Numbered from the stretch's first letter, positions 21,237 to 30,880 are shown. The stretch is 64,000 bases of DNA from Treponema sp. (GCA_018385315.1 JAHAZJ010000149.1:1-64000), one strand, 5' to 3'. Numbers and translations are program-made. The notes: generated by a model from the letters alone, not told the origin.

Positions 21237-22352
21237 TTAATTATTTTCTTGATTTTCAACAACTTTTTTTGCTCCAGCACCGGCTGCAGGTTCAAGAGCA
21301 AGGTCCCCTGGTTTAATCCAATTGATTTTGCGTAATAAAAGTCCAAATGCCCAGGAAAGAAGACCTGGAAGTACAAAACAAATTATTAAAAGACCAAACC
21401 AGTTCATAAATGAAGGTGATATTGCCATTGCTCCATGAGAGATGGCAGCTTCACTTGGTTCAAACCAGCCTGTAATTACACCAATCTGTCCTACAAAACC
21501 ACAGGTTCCCATTCCAGAACTTACGGCTGCGCCATTCATTTCCATTTTAAAAAGACAAGTTGATAAAGGGCCGGTTATTGCAGAAGCAATAATAGGTGGC
21601 AGCCAGATTTTAGGATTTTTAATAATATTTGGCATTTGAAGCATACTTGTTCCTAATCCCTGAGATAAGATTCCGCCCCATTTGTTTTCTCTAAAGCTCA
21701 TAACTGCAAAACCAACCATCTGTGCACAACAACCTGCAACTGCGGCACCTCCAGCTAATCCTGTAAGACCAAGAGCTGCACAAATTGCTGCAGAACTGAT
21801 TGGAAGTGTAAGGGCAATTCCAACTACAACAGAAACAATAATACCCATCCAGAATGGTTGTAACTGGGTAGACCAGATAATAAATTTACCAACGGAATTT
21901 GCCGCTAAACCAATATATTTTGCAGTTAATACTGTAAGTAATGCACCAGAAAGAATTGTTACTGCCGGTGTCACAATAATATCAACTTTTGTTTTTTTAC
22001 TTACGAGGCATCCCATTTCTGCTGCAATAATTGCAATAATAAGAACAGCTAAAGGACCACCTGCACCTCCAGTTACATTTGCAGCTGAACCAACTGCGGC
22101 CATGGAGAATAAAACAAGGGGCGAAACCTGCATTGCAAAACCAATACCAATTGCCATTGCAGCTCCAACTACATGGGCATCAGTTGCAAAATTTCCTGCA
22201 TCAACTAAAAACTGAAAAACTGGATTAACACTAAGACGTAAAAGCTGTTGACCTAAAGTTTTAATGATTGTTCCAATCAGAAGAGATGCGAAAAGCCCTT
22301 GGGCCATTCCGCTCATTGCATCAATAAAATACCGTTTAATATATTTATTCAT
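21237..22352 (-). CDS. PTS EIIC-like membrane protein (PTS_EIIC_2 type)
   Basis: MNKYIKRYFIDAMSGMAQGLFASLLIGTIIKTLGQQL, AMAIGIGFAMQVSPLVLFSM, CLFKMEMNGAAVSSGMGTCGFVGQIGVI. Confidence 0.75.
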   Translation of the reverse strand: MNKYIKRYFIDAMSGMAQGLFASLLIGTIIKTLGQQLLRLSVNPVFQFLVDAGNFATDAHVVGAAMAIGIGFAMQVSPLVLFSMAAVGSAANVTGGAGGPLAVLIIAIIAAEMGCLVSKKTKVDIIVTPAVTILSGALLTVLTAKYIGLAANSVGKFIIWSTQLQPFWMGIIVSVVVGIALTLPISSAAICAALGLTGLAGGAAVAGCCAQMVGFAVMSFRENKWGGILSQGLGTSMLQMPNIIKNPKIWLPPIIASAITGPLSTCLFKMEMNGAAVSSGMGTCGFVGQIGVITGWFEPSEAAISHGAMAISPSFMNWFGLLIICFVLPGLLSWAFGLLLRKINWIKPGDLALEPAAGAGAKKVVENQENN

Positions 22353-22474
22353 ACATCCTCCAGAATTTCTTTGTGAAAATGCATTTTACTCTCTTCTAAC
22401 AGAATATTATTACACAAAGGAATTATTATGTATTATTATCATCATAATATATAGAAAAAATGGAGGCGTTTCAA

Positions 22475-23422
22475 ATGATTGAAGTTTCCCACATTTACAA
22501 AAGTTTTGGTACTTTTCGTGCGGTGAACGATGTTAGTTTTTCTATTCCAACTGGTCAAATTGTTGGACTTCTTGGTCCTAATGGTGCTGGTAAAACAACT
22601 ACAATGCGTATGATTACAGGTTTTTTAGAACCATCGGCTGGAACAATTTTAATTGACGGACAAAATATTCAGGATAATCCTGTTGAAGTAAAAAAGAAAA
22701 TCGGATATATGCCAGAATCAGCACCACTGTATGGTGAAATGATTGTTAAAGATTATTTGGAATATATTGCAGCTATGCAGGGACAGGATCCTTCTGTGAA
22801 AGTTCCTGAGCTTTGCAGGGAATGTGGATTAAAAGAAGTTATGAGCAAAAATATTAGCGAACTATCTCGTGGTAACAGACAGAGAGTCGCTTTAGCCCAT
22901 GCTTTAATGAATGATCCGGAAATCCTTATTCTTGACGAACCGACTTCAGGGCTTGATCCAAATCAGGTGGAAGATGTAAGAGAGATTATTCGTGAGATTG
23001 GAAAAACAAAAACTGTAATTATTTCAACCCATATTCTTAGTGAAGTAGAAACTCTTTGCAGTAATATTATCATTATTTCTGATGGTCAGGTTGTTGCTAA
23101 CAGTCCAACAGAAGAACTTAAAGCTCAGTTTGGACATGCTTTAACTGTAAAGGTAACTGTAGATTCAAATAGCGTGGATGCTGCTATAACGGCTCTGGAA
23201 TCAAATAGCGATGTAGATTCAATTGCAGTTTCAGAAAAAAAAGATGGAAAAAATAATCTTTGTGTTTTGAGTATTTGTATAAAAGGTAATAAAGAAATAA
23301 GACCCCAAATAATTGAATCTCTTGTAAAGGCTAAGTGTGGAGTTTATGAAATGTCTCTTCATAAAAATTCTTTGGAAGATATTTTCCACCTGCTTACTGC
23401 TGAAAAATCGGAGGAAAAATAA
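22475..23422 (+). CDS. ABC transporter ATP-binding protein (GldA/CcmA-like)
   Basis: GLLGPNGAGKTTTMRMITG, LSRGNRQRVALAHALMNDPEILILDEPTSGLDP. ATG at 22475 preferred because GGAGG precedes it. Confidence 0.92.
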   Translation: MIEVSHIYKSFGTFRAVNDVSFSIPTGQIVGLLGPNGAGKTTTMRMITGFLEPSAGTILIDGQNIQDNPVEVKKKIGYMPESAPLYGEMIVKDYLEYIAAMQGQDPSVKVPELCRECGLKEVMSKNISELSRGNRQRVALAHALMNDPEILILDEPTSGLDPNQVEDVREIIREIGKTKTVIISTHILSEVETLCSNIIIISDGQVVANSPTEELKAQFGHALTVKVTVDSNSVDAAITALESNSDVDSIAVSEKKDGKNNLCVLSICIKGNKEIRPQIIESLVKAKCGVYEMSLHKNSLEDIFHLLTAEKSEEK

Positions 23423-24148
23423 ATGACTAAGAAACCAAGTACTTTAAGTGTAATAATGAAAAGGGAATTAAAAGCATATTTTACATCCCCTGTAGCATAT
23501 ATTGTTACATGTTTATTTTTGATTATAAATGGAGTTTTGTTCTTTTCATTATTTTTTGTTCAGAATAGAGCTGATTTAAGAGCATATTTTGCAAATCTTC
23601 CCCTGTTTTTATCATTCTTTGTTCCTGCTCTTACAATGAAGATTTTTGCAGAAGAACGTCGTTCAGGATCTATGGAAACTTTAATGACACTTCCTGTAAC
23701 AGAGTGGGATGTGGTAACAGGAAAATATCTGGCATCCTTTTTTGGAACACTTTTAATGATTGCACCCACCTTGCTATACGTCATAACCCTTGTTATTTTT
23801 GGTTCGCCAGATGCAGGTCCAGTAATTGGTGGATATGCTGGTGCTGTTTTTTTAAGCGCTGTTTATACTGCAATAGGTTGTTTTTCATCTTCAATTACAA
23901 AAAATCAAATCATCGCTTTTTTCACAGGCCTTGCAATTTGTCTAGGACTCACTTTGTGTGATATTTTTGTAATTATTTTGCCACCTTCACTTGTAAGTTT
24001 TGTATCATACATCTCTTTTAGAGCCCATTTCGATTCAATTGCAAAAGGAATTCTTGATACACGAGATATTATTTATTTTCTTTCTGTAACTGCTTTATTT
24101 TTTGTAATGACAGTAAAAGTTCAGAAACAGACAAAAAACAGGGGGTAA
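23423..24148 (+). CDS. ABC-2 type permease (GldF-like)
   Basis: IMKRELKAYFTSPVAYIVTCLFLIINGVLFF, EERRSGSMETLMTLPVTEWDVVTGKYLASF. Confidence 0.88.
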   Translation: MTKKPSTLSVIMKRELKAYFTSPVAYIVTCLFLIINGVLFFSLFFVQNRADLRAYFANLPLFLSFFVPALTMKIFAEERRSGSMETLMTLPVTEWDVVTGKYLASFFGTLLMIAPTLLYVITLVIFGSPDAGPVIGGYAGAVFLSAVYTAIGCFSSSITKNQIIAFFTGLAICLGLTLCDIFVIILPPSLVSFVSYISFRAHFDSIAKGILDTRDIIYFLSVTALFFVMTVKVQKQTKNRG

Positions 24149-24152
24149 AAAA

Positions 24153-26174
24153 TTGAAAAAGATTATAGCCTGGCTTAAAAGTTCAAAATCAGATTTTGTT
24201 CTATTTATTATTTTTCTTTTGTTGATAAATGTTTTCAGCATTAATTGTTTTAAAAAGATAGATTTAACTGAATCAAAAGGTTTTTCCTTATCAAATGCAA
24301 GTAAAAATCTAGTTTCATCATTGGAAGAACCATTAAATATTCGTGTTTTCTTTGATGAAGATTTACCTTCACCATATAACAATGTTTCTCAATATGTAAA
24401 AGATCTTCTGGAAGAATATAAAGCAGCCGGAAACAAAAATTTAACTGTTTCTTTTATGGATATGTCCAAAGAGGAAAATCAGGAAACTGCACAGTTATTT
24501 GGAATCAGACAGGTTCAAGATCAAATTCTTAAAAACAATGAAGTTTCTTTTAAGTTAGATTATCGTGGAATAGCTATCACTTATGGTGATGATGTTGAGT
24601 TGCTGGATCCAATTGAATCTTCATATGGTTTTGAATACACACTTACATCAACAATTTCAAAAATGATTGCGGCATCAGATATTATGTCTGCACTTCCTCC
24701 ATCTCAAAAGGTAAATGTAGATTTATACATGACAGAAGCATTAGATATTCTTCAGCCTGGAATTTGTGATGAACTTACAGATATTGTTCAGGAAGGATTT
24801 GATGTTGTAAATCAGAAACAGCAGAATAGACTAGTTTTTAAACATTCTCTTATTCAAGACAACAACGAAGTAATTGAAAAATATGGATTACCTGGAGTCA
24901 AAATCAGAAATCAGGATAATTCTATTTCACTGCTTTCTGTAGGCGTAGTTGTTTCTTATAATGATGAATTCCGTGTAGTTCCTGTGCATATAACAAATGA
25001 TATTTTTGGACTAACAGTTGCAGGGCTTTCGGAAATAGAAACTTTGCTTACACAGGCAATACAATCATTGCTTTCAAAACCAAATCAGATTGCTTATATA
25101 ATTGGTCATAATGAAGTTGATTTAAATAATTCTCAGTATGGTGGTGCTGCTTTCAAAAAATTACTGTCCCAATCTTACGAGCTGCTGGAAATTAATCTTT
25201 TGGAACAGGATATTCCTTTATCAGTAAATTCTGTGATTATAAATGGTCCAACAACAGATTATTCCCAGGAAGAATTATTTAAAATTGATCAGTTCCTTAT
25301 GAAGGGCGGAAATCTGATGTTCTTTATGGATTCATTTGTAGAAAATCCACAACCCCAAAGTTATTCAGATTCATTCCTGGAAAATCAGAATTCCTTAGAT
25401 ACATTATTGGAAAAATGGGGTATTAAACGTGGTTCAAATGTTATTCTTGATCCAGCTTGTTCACAGTATCCAAGTACAGGTGAAAAAGTTTATTTCCTTC
25501 CATTACTTTCTAAAAAACAGATTTCACAGACTCATCCAATTTCAAAAAATCTTGGAAATGTTTATATGTATCTAAATGGAGCTCTTGATATTTCTTTGGC
25601 CCAGGAAGACAAAAATATTGATGTTACAGTTCTTGCAAAATCAAGCAAAGATTCTTGGGCAGAACCTATTGAAAGCTTCTATCCATCTTATACTGATATG
25701 TATCCTTCAGGAGAAGTTTCAAAGGGACCTCAAAACATTGCAGTAATTCTGGAGGGAAAATTCCAAAGCGGATTTACACAAGCTCCTGTGGAAGATGAAA
25801 GCTTTATTTCTTCAAGTCGTTTGCCAGGAAAAGTTCTTGTACTTGGTTCTGCCTTTTCAACCCGTTCCAATTTTATTCAGGGAGATGGTTCATCTGCCTA
25901 TGAATTGCTACTTATGAATGCTGTTGATTATTTAAACCAGAATGAAGATTTCTGTCTTATGAGAACAAAAGGGTTAGATTTGAATTCTTTAGACATAAAA
26001 TCTCCAGCCCTTGCAATGATTATGCAGTATTTTAATGAATTTGGAATTGCTATTCTTGTAATTATTACAGGCATTATAGTATGGAGAATTAGAACAAAAC
26101 GCCGTAAAGAAATCAATAAAGAATATAATCCTGATGATAAACGTACTGTTGAAAAAACAAAGGCAGAAAAATAA
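24153..26174 (+). CDS. GldG-like ABC-associated protein
   Basis: TTG start; LTESKGFSLSNASKNLVSSLEEPLNIRVFFDEDLPSPYNNVSQYVKDLLEEYKAAG and C-terminal TM segment; located directly after the GldA/GldF-like genes. Confidence 0.75.
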   Translation: MKKIIAWLKSSKSDFVLFIIFLLLINVFSINCFKKIDLTESKGFSLSNASKNLVSSLEEPLNIRVFFDEDLPSPYNNVSQYVKDLLEEYKAAGNKNLTVSFMDMSKEENQETAQLFGIRQVQDQILKNNEVSFKLDYRGIAITYGDDVELLDPIESSYGFEYTLTSTISKMIAASDIMSALPPSQKVNVDLYMTEALDILQPGICDELTDIVQEGFDVVNQKQQNRLVFKHSLIQDNNEVIEKYGLPGVKIRNQDNSISLLSVGVVVSYNDEFRVVPVHITNDIFGLTVAGLSEIETLLTQAIQSLLSKPNQIAYIIGHNEVDLNNSQYGGAAFKKLLSQSYELLEINLLEQDIPLSVNSVIINGPTTDYSQEELFKIDQFLMKGGNLMFFMDSFVENPQPQSYSDSFLENQNSLDTLLEKWGIKRGSNVILDPACSQYPSTGEKVYFLPLLSKKQISQTHPISKNLGNVYMYLNGALDISLAQEDKNIDVTVLAKSSKDSWAEPIESFYPSYTDMYPSGEVSKGPQNIAVILEGKFQSGFTQAPVEDESFISSSRLPGKVLVLGSAFSTRSNFIQGDGSSAYELLLMNAVDYLNQNEDFCLMRTKGLDLNSLDIKSPALAMIMQYFNEFGIAILVIITGIIVWRIRTKRRKEINKEYNPDDKRTVEKTKAEK

Positions 26175-26184
26175 GGAGAAGACT

Positions 26185-26787
26185 ATGACAAAATTAAAAA
26201 TCAGAAAAATAATCTTACTTTCTCTGGATGCTGTTCTCCTTGCAGTTTGTATAATTCAAGGAATTTTATTAAACAGAGATACGACAAAGCTTTTTAAAAT
26301 GACTGACACTCCTGATGAAATTCATATTTATAATCAGGGACAGGATATTAATCTTGTATTCCAGGACGATAAATGGTACGTTGGACAGAATAAAGTAGAG
26401 GCTAGTCAGGCTTACGTAGAAAGTTTGATAAAGGCTATTACATCAGTTCGTGCAATTGATAAAGTTGGTTCTGTAAAAAATGAAGTTTATATTGAAAAAT
26501 ATCAGCTTGATGAAGAAAAATGCATTTCTATTGTAGCAAAGAAAAATGGTGAAATGATTCGTTCTTTGCAGCTTGGAAAAAATGGTGCAGATAAAAGACA
26601 GACATATGGTACTGTAGATGGAAGTGCAGATATATATCTTTTTTCAGGATCATTACGAGGCATATTTGATTTAACTGAATCTTCTTTAATAGAAAATACA
26701 GATACTGAAGAAACCGGGGATGTGGATGAAGAAACTATTCAGGCATTCCTTGGTAATATAAATGATTTAGAGGTTGAACAACAATGA
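26185..26787 (+). CDS. DUF4340-like protein
   Basis: N-terminal TM then MTDTPDEIHIYNQGQDINLVFQDDKWYVGQNKVEASQAYVESLIKAI; directly follows the GldG-like gene; ATG at 26185 with GGAG SD. Confidence 0.6.
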   Translation: MTKLKIRKIILLSLDAVLLAVCIIQGILLNRDTTKLFKMTDTPDEIHIYNQGQDINLVFQDDKWYVGQNKVEASQAYVESLIKAITSVRAIDKVGSVKNEVYIEKYQLDEEKCISIVAKKNGEMIRSLQLGKNGADKRQTYGTVDGSADIYLFSGSLRGIFDLTESSLIENTDTEETGDVDEETIQAFLGNINDLEVEQQ

Positions 26788-27443
26788 TAGAACTTGTAGC
26801 TTTTCTTGGAAATTATGGTCGTGAATATGAAAAAACCAGACATAATGTTGCCTGGTATTTTGAAGATTCCCTTCCTTTTGCAGGAAAAATAAACTGGCAG
26901 AAAAAGTTTAAAGGTCAATTTGCTTCTATTACGCCTTCAGAATTAGCAAATTGGGCTTGTGAATCAAAAATCTGCTCTACAAAAGAGGGAATGCCTGTAA
27001 AAGTTCCAGAAGAAGCTCCTGCTCATATTTATTTTCTTAAACCTGAAACTTATATGAACCTTTCTGGCGAGAGTATTATTGAAGTTGTAAATTTCTATAA
27101 GCTTAAACCAGAAAATGTTCTTGTAATTCATGATGAATTAGAAATGCTGCCAGGTTTTGTCAGTCTTAAATGGTCTGGGGGACTTGGCGGTCATAACGGT
27201 TTACGTTCTACAAAAGCAGTATTAAATACTCCAGATTTCTGGAGGCTCCGTTTTGGAATTGGGCGTCCATCAAATGATAAAATTTCAGTTGCCGATTATG
27301 TTCTTGGTCACTTTACAAACGAAGAACAGGAAATTATGGGAAATGTTTTTAGTCAGACAAATCTCCTTTTTGTAAAAGCACTTTTATCAAAAGAGCCTTC
27401 AAACCTCATATCTGCATGGGGAAAAAAGAATTTACTAGTATAA
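26784..27443 (+). CDS. pth: Peptidyl-tRNA hydrolase
   Basis: FLGNYGREYEKTRHNVAWYFED, KPETYMNLSGESI, VIHDELEMLPG, GGLGGHNGLRS. Confidence 0.92.
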   Translation: MIELVAFLGNYGREYEKTRHNVAWYFEDSLPFAGKINWQKKFKGQFASITPSELANWACESKICSTKEGMPVKVPEEAPAHIYFLKPETYMNLSGESIIEVVNFYKLKPENVLVIHDELEMLPGFVSLKWSGGLGGHNGLRSTKAVLNTPDFWRLRFGIGRPSNDKISVADYVLGHFTNEEQEIMGNVFSQTNLLFVKALLSKEPSNLISAWGKKNLLV

Positions 27444-27484
27444 ATAATTGCTAAAATATCGGTTTATGTGTATAGTATAAGTCT

Positions 27485-28474
27485 ATGGCAGAAAAAAAAT
27501 TCACAGTTTTGGATTTACTCGACCTTGATCTTTCTGGTCACGATGCATTGCATTTAAAGTGTATTGCGGGTAGAAGAGGTTTGCCACGTGCAATTACAAT
27601 TCCAGAAATCAATCGTCCGGGGCTAGCTTTATCTGGTTTTTATGAAAACTTTGCCAGAGGAAGACTCCAGCTTTTTGGTAGAGGTGAAACTGCCTATCTT
27701 CTTAAACTTCACAATGAAAATAAAACTGATGTTTTAAAAGAATTCTTTTCAAACGAGATTCCTTGTTGTGTTTTTACATATAATCTTGAACCAACAGAAG
27801 AATTTCGTCTCCTGGCAGAAGAATATTGTGTTCCAATTTTACAGACAGATTTAACTTCAACAGATTTTTCCAGCAGAATTATTCGTGTATTCTCTAATAT
27901 TTTTGCTCCTCACAAAACACTTCATGGGGTTTTAGTTGAAGTATACGGTATTGGAATTTTCTTAAATGGACATTCTGGTGTTGGTAAGTCAGAAACTGCA
28001 CTGGAATTGGTAGAACGTGGACATCGTCTTGTAGCAGATGATATTATTGAATTACGTTGTGTAAATGGTAATACATTGCTTGGTCGAGGTGCAAATGCAA
28101 TGATTAGCCACCACATGGAAATTAGAGGTCTTGGAATTATTAATATTTCAAAGCTTTATGGTGTTGGTGCTATTCGTAATCAAAAAGAAGTTCAATTAAT
28201 TGTTCAGCTGGAAGCTTGGGATTCAAATAAATCTTACGACAGAATTGGAACTGAACAAAATTATAAAGAGTTGCTTGGAGTAAAAGTTCCACTTATTGAA
28301 ATTCCAGTAAAACCTGGACGAAACCTTCCAATCATTATTGAAGCTGCTGCTATGAATGAAAGATTAAAGGATATGGGATATAACTCTGCAAAAGAATTTA
28401 ATCAGAACGTATTAAAATGGATCGAAACTGGAGATGCAAAAGCCGCATTCTATGGTATTGATGATTCATACTAA
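27485..28474 (+). CDS. hprK: HPr kinase/phosphorylase
   Basis: GVLVEVYGIGIFLNGHSGVGKSETALELVERGHRLVADDIIEL and HHMEIRGLGIINI. Confidence 0.96.
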   Translation: MAEKKFTVLDLLDLDLSGHDALHLKCIAGRRGLPRAITIPEINRPGLALSGFYENFARGRLQLFGRGETAYLLKLHNENKTDVLKEFFSNEIPCCVFTYNLEPTEEFRLLAEEYCVPILQTDLTSTDFSSRIIRVFSNIFAPHKTLHGVLVEVYGIGIFLNGHSGVGKSETALELVERGHRLVADDIIELRCVNGNTLLGRGANAMISHHMEIRGLGIINISKLYGVGAIRNQKEVQLIVQLEAWDSNKSYDRIGTEQNYKELLGVKVPLIEIPVKPGRNLPIIIEAAAMNERLKDMGYNSAKEFNQNVLKWIETGDAKAAFYGIDDSY

Positions 28475-28491
28475 AAATATAGGAGTCAACT

Positions 28492-28758
28492 ATGGTAGAA
28501 AAAATTTTAACAGTACAGAACAGAGCTGGAATTCACGCAAGACCTGCTGCTATAATTGCCCAGACATCAAATAAGTTTGAAAGCGAAATTATTATTAAAA
28601 GTGAAGATATTGAAGTAAACGCAAAATCAATCATGGGTGTTATAGCCATGGGTGCCGGTTACAATACACAATTAACCTTCTCAATCGAAGGTCCAGACGA
28701 ATCCGAAGCCGCAAGCGTTTTAGAAGATTTGTTCAATAGCAAGTTCGAGGAAGAGTAG
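28492..28758 (+). CDS. ptsH: Phosphocarrier protein HPr
   Basis: NRAGIHARPAAIIAQTSNKF and VNAKSIMGVIAMGAGYNTQLTFSIEGPDE. Confidence 0.93.
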   Translation: MVEKILTVQNRAGIHARPAAIIAQTSNKFESEIIIKSEDIEVNAKSIMGVIAMGAGYNTQLTFSIEGPDESEAASVLEDLFNSKFEEE

Positions 28759-28913
28759 AGCAAAACGCGAGCAGTGGCGCAGCGTTTTGACTCTACGTGT
28801 AAATGGTAAATAAAAGCGAAGCTTTTATATACCATCCAAAGAGCAAAACGCGAGCAGTGGCGCAGCGTTTTGACTCTACGTGTAAACAGTAAATAAAAGC
28901 GTTAGCTTTTATG
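28758..28913. repeat. Tandemly duplicated two-hairpin intergenic element between ptsH and lexA
   Basis: 46-bp identical GAGCAAAACGCGAGCAGTGGCGCAGCGTTTTGACTCTACGTGTAAA at 28758-28803 and 28841-28886 (83-bp period), each followed by ATAAAAGC...GCTTTTAT. Confidence 0.9.
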
Positions 28914-28930
28914 TATAAACAGGAGATATC

Positions 28931-29542
28931 ATGAAAGAAATTACAGAAAGACAAAAAGAAGTTCTTAATTATATTTCAGCCTTCACAGAGGAAAACTCAT
29001 TTCCTCCAACTGTTCGTGAAATCAGCACACATTTTGGAATTTCCTTACGTGCTATTCAGGATCATCTTGCTGCTTTACAGAAAAAAGGTTATCTCTCGGA
29101 ATCAAATAAAAGATCCCGTTCAATTAAAGTTCTTTCTGATTTAAGAGAAAAGGAATCAAAATTATATGTTGGCAAAGTTCCTTTACTGGGAACAGTGGCA
29201 GCTGGAAAACCATTGTTAAGCGAAGAAAATCTTGACGGGTACGTAAATTTAACAGAACCATTTGTTAGACCTGGAAAAAGTTATTTTGCATTACGTGTAC
29301 GTGGTGAAAGTATGATTAATGCTGGAATTTTAGATGGTGATTTAGCTGTAATAGAACAGTCATCTACTGCATTAGACGGTCAGATTATTGTTGCGGTAAT
29401 TGATGATGCAATTACCTTAAAAAGATATTACAAAGAATCTGAACGAGTAAGATTACAACCAGAAAATCCAGCATTTCAGGCAATTTATTGTCAGGATGTA
29501 AGAATTGTAGGAATTCTTTCAAACATAGTTAGAACATATTAA
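28931..29542 (+). CDS. lexA: LexA repressor
   Basis: TERQKEVLNYISAFTEENSFPPTVREISTHFGIS HTH; VAAG cleavage site; VRGESMINAGILDGDL. Confidence 0.95.
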   Translation: MKEITERQKEVLNYISAFTEENSFPPTVREISTHFGISLRAIQDHLAALQKKGYLSESNKRSRSIKVLSDLREKESKLYVGKVPLLGTVAAGKPLLSEENLDGYVNLTEPFVRPGKSYFALRVRGESMINAGILDGDLAVIEQSSTALDGQIIVAVIDDAITLKRYYKESERVRLQPENPAFQAIYCQDVRIVGILSNIVRTY

Positions 29543-29545
29543 TAA

Positions 29546-30559
29546 ATGAAAAGTCCAGTTTATCTATACACAGGCCCCGAATTTGGTCAGAGAAACGATG
29601 CTATTGATGCTGTAAAAAAATCTCTTGAGCAAAAATTTGGAGACATTGACAATCATCTTTTTTATCTCATTGAAACCCCATTTAGTCAGGTAATGACTAT
29701 TCTTCAAAGTGGAACATTATTTTCTAATGGGGTTTGTGTAGTTTGTAAAAATGCAGAACTTCTTAAAAAGAAAGATGATATTGAAATGCTTTCTCAGTGG
29801 TTAGAATCTCCATCTGAAAGTTCAGTATTAATTTTAGTCTCAGATGAGGTTTCTGTTGATAATAAATTAGATAAGCTTGTTCCTCCAGAAAACAAAAAGA
29901 AATTCTGGGAAATGTACGAATCTGATAAACTTCCCTGGATTTCAACTTTTTTTAACAAAAACGGATATTCCATAACTCAGGATGCCGCAAGTCTTATTTT
30001 AAGCATGGTAGAAAATAATACTTTGGCTCTAAAAAATGAATGTTCCAGATTTTTTGTACTTTTTCCAAAAGAACATGAAATTACAGATGAGGATGTTGAA
30101 TCAGTTTTAATCCACACAAGGGAAGAAAATGCATTTACATTGTTTAACCAGATTGCAAAATTTTCAGATTCGCCTCAGAAAAGATTTGAAAGTGGAGTGG
30201 AAATTTTACAGAAAATCAGACTTTCAAAAGAAAATAATTCTGTAATGATAATTTCTGGTTTAGCCTCTTGTTTTAGAAAACTGGTATTATGGCATAATTT
30301 ATGCTCAGGTGGTTATGAACCAGATGATTTTACATTTAAAACAAAAGGTTTTACATCAAGCACAATGAGGAAACAATACCGTAGTGCGGCTAAAATTTGG
30401 ACAACAGGGCAAGCTACTGCAATTTTAGCAATTCTAGGGTCAACAGATATGGAAATCAGAACTGGAGGCTCCCTTTTAGAAGATGTGTTGCTTCAGAAGA
30501 TGCTTTACGAAATAATTATAAAAAAAGGTGCCCCAATTTCAGACGCAACTATTCAATAG
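29546..30559 (+). CDS. holA: DNA polymerase III delta subunit
   Basis: VYLYTGPEFGQRNDAIDAVKKSLEQ, overall HolA-like layout and position. Confidence 0.75.
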   Translation: MKSPVYLYTGPEFGQRNDAIDAVKKSLEQKFGDIDNHLFYLIETPFSQVMTILQSGTLFSNGVCVVCKNAELLKKKDDIEMLSQWLESPSESSVLILVSDEVSVDNKLDKLVPPENKKKFWEMYESDKLPWISTFFNKNGYSITQDAASLILSMVENNTLALKNECSRFFVLFPKEHEITDEDVESVLIHTREENAFTLFNQIAKFSDSPQKRFESGVEILQKIRLSKENNSVMIISGLASCFRKLVLWHNLCSGGYEPDDFTFKTKGFTSSTMRKQYRSAAKIWTTGQATAILAILGSTDMEIRTGGSLLEDVLLQKMLYEIIIKKGAPISDATIQ

Positions 30560-30776
30560 AAATTGAATTCAGCAGGTTTTTAAGAGATAAAAGCTCTTCT
30601 TTTGTGAATGTAATTCCTTTTCCCATTTTTTCGTGGTCAGGAGACCAGCTTCTAATATCGTATTTTGCAGGTCGTTCACTCCAGGAAACCAGGTTTAATT
30701 CAACATTCCAGCCTCCTTTTCCTTCGCTAATTACACCTAAAGTTTTTTCAATTGAAAAAGAAAAATCATCAGCCAT
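30549..30776 (-). CDS. PC4/YdbC-family ssDNA-binding protein
   Basis: GGWNVELNLVSWSERPAKYDIRSWSPDHEKMGKGITFTKEEL, diagnostic for YdbC/PC4-like proteins. Confidence 0.85.
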   Translation of the reverse strand: MADDFSFSIEKTLGVISEGKGGWNVELNLVSWSERPAKYDIRSWSPDHEKMGKGITFTKEELLSLKNLLNSISIE

Positions 30777-30880
30777 AGCATAACTCCTTGTAAAATCTTC
30801 TGTTATCTATATTTATTATCGTTGTAACAATGAAAATTATGTAGTAAAATGTTAAAATCAAAATAAAAGTGAGGATTTGT

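Noticed and set aside
21682-22215. 177-aa plus-strand ORF antisense to the PTS EIIC-like gene
   Set aside because: Shadow ORF inside a convincing membrane-protein gene; no SD or domain signature.
28758-28913. Duplicated element considered as a mini-CRISPR
   Set aside because: Unit is too long, the gaps are short and related to each other, and no cas genes are present; better described as a duplicated hairpin repeat.
30397-30783. 128-aa plus-strand ORF across the holA end
   Set aside because: Overlaps holA out of frame and the PC4/YdbC-like gene antisense; no recognisable domain.
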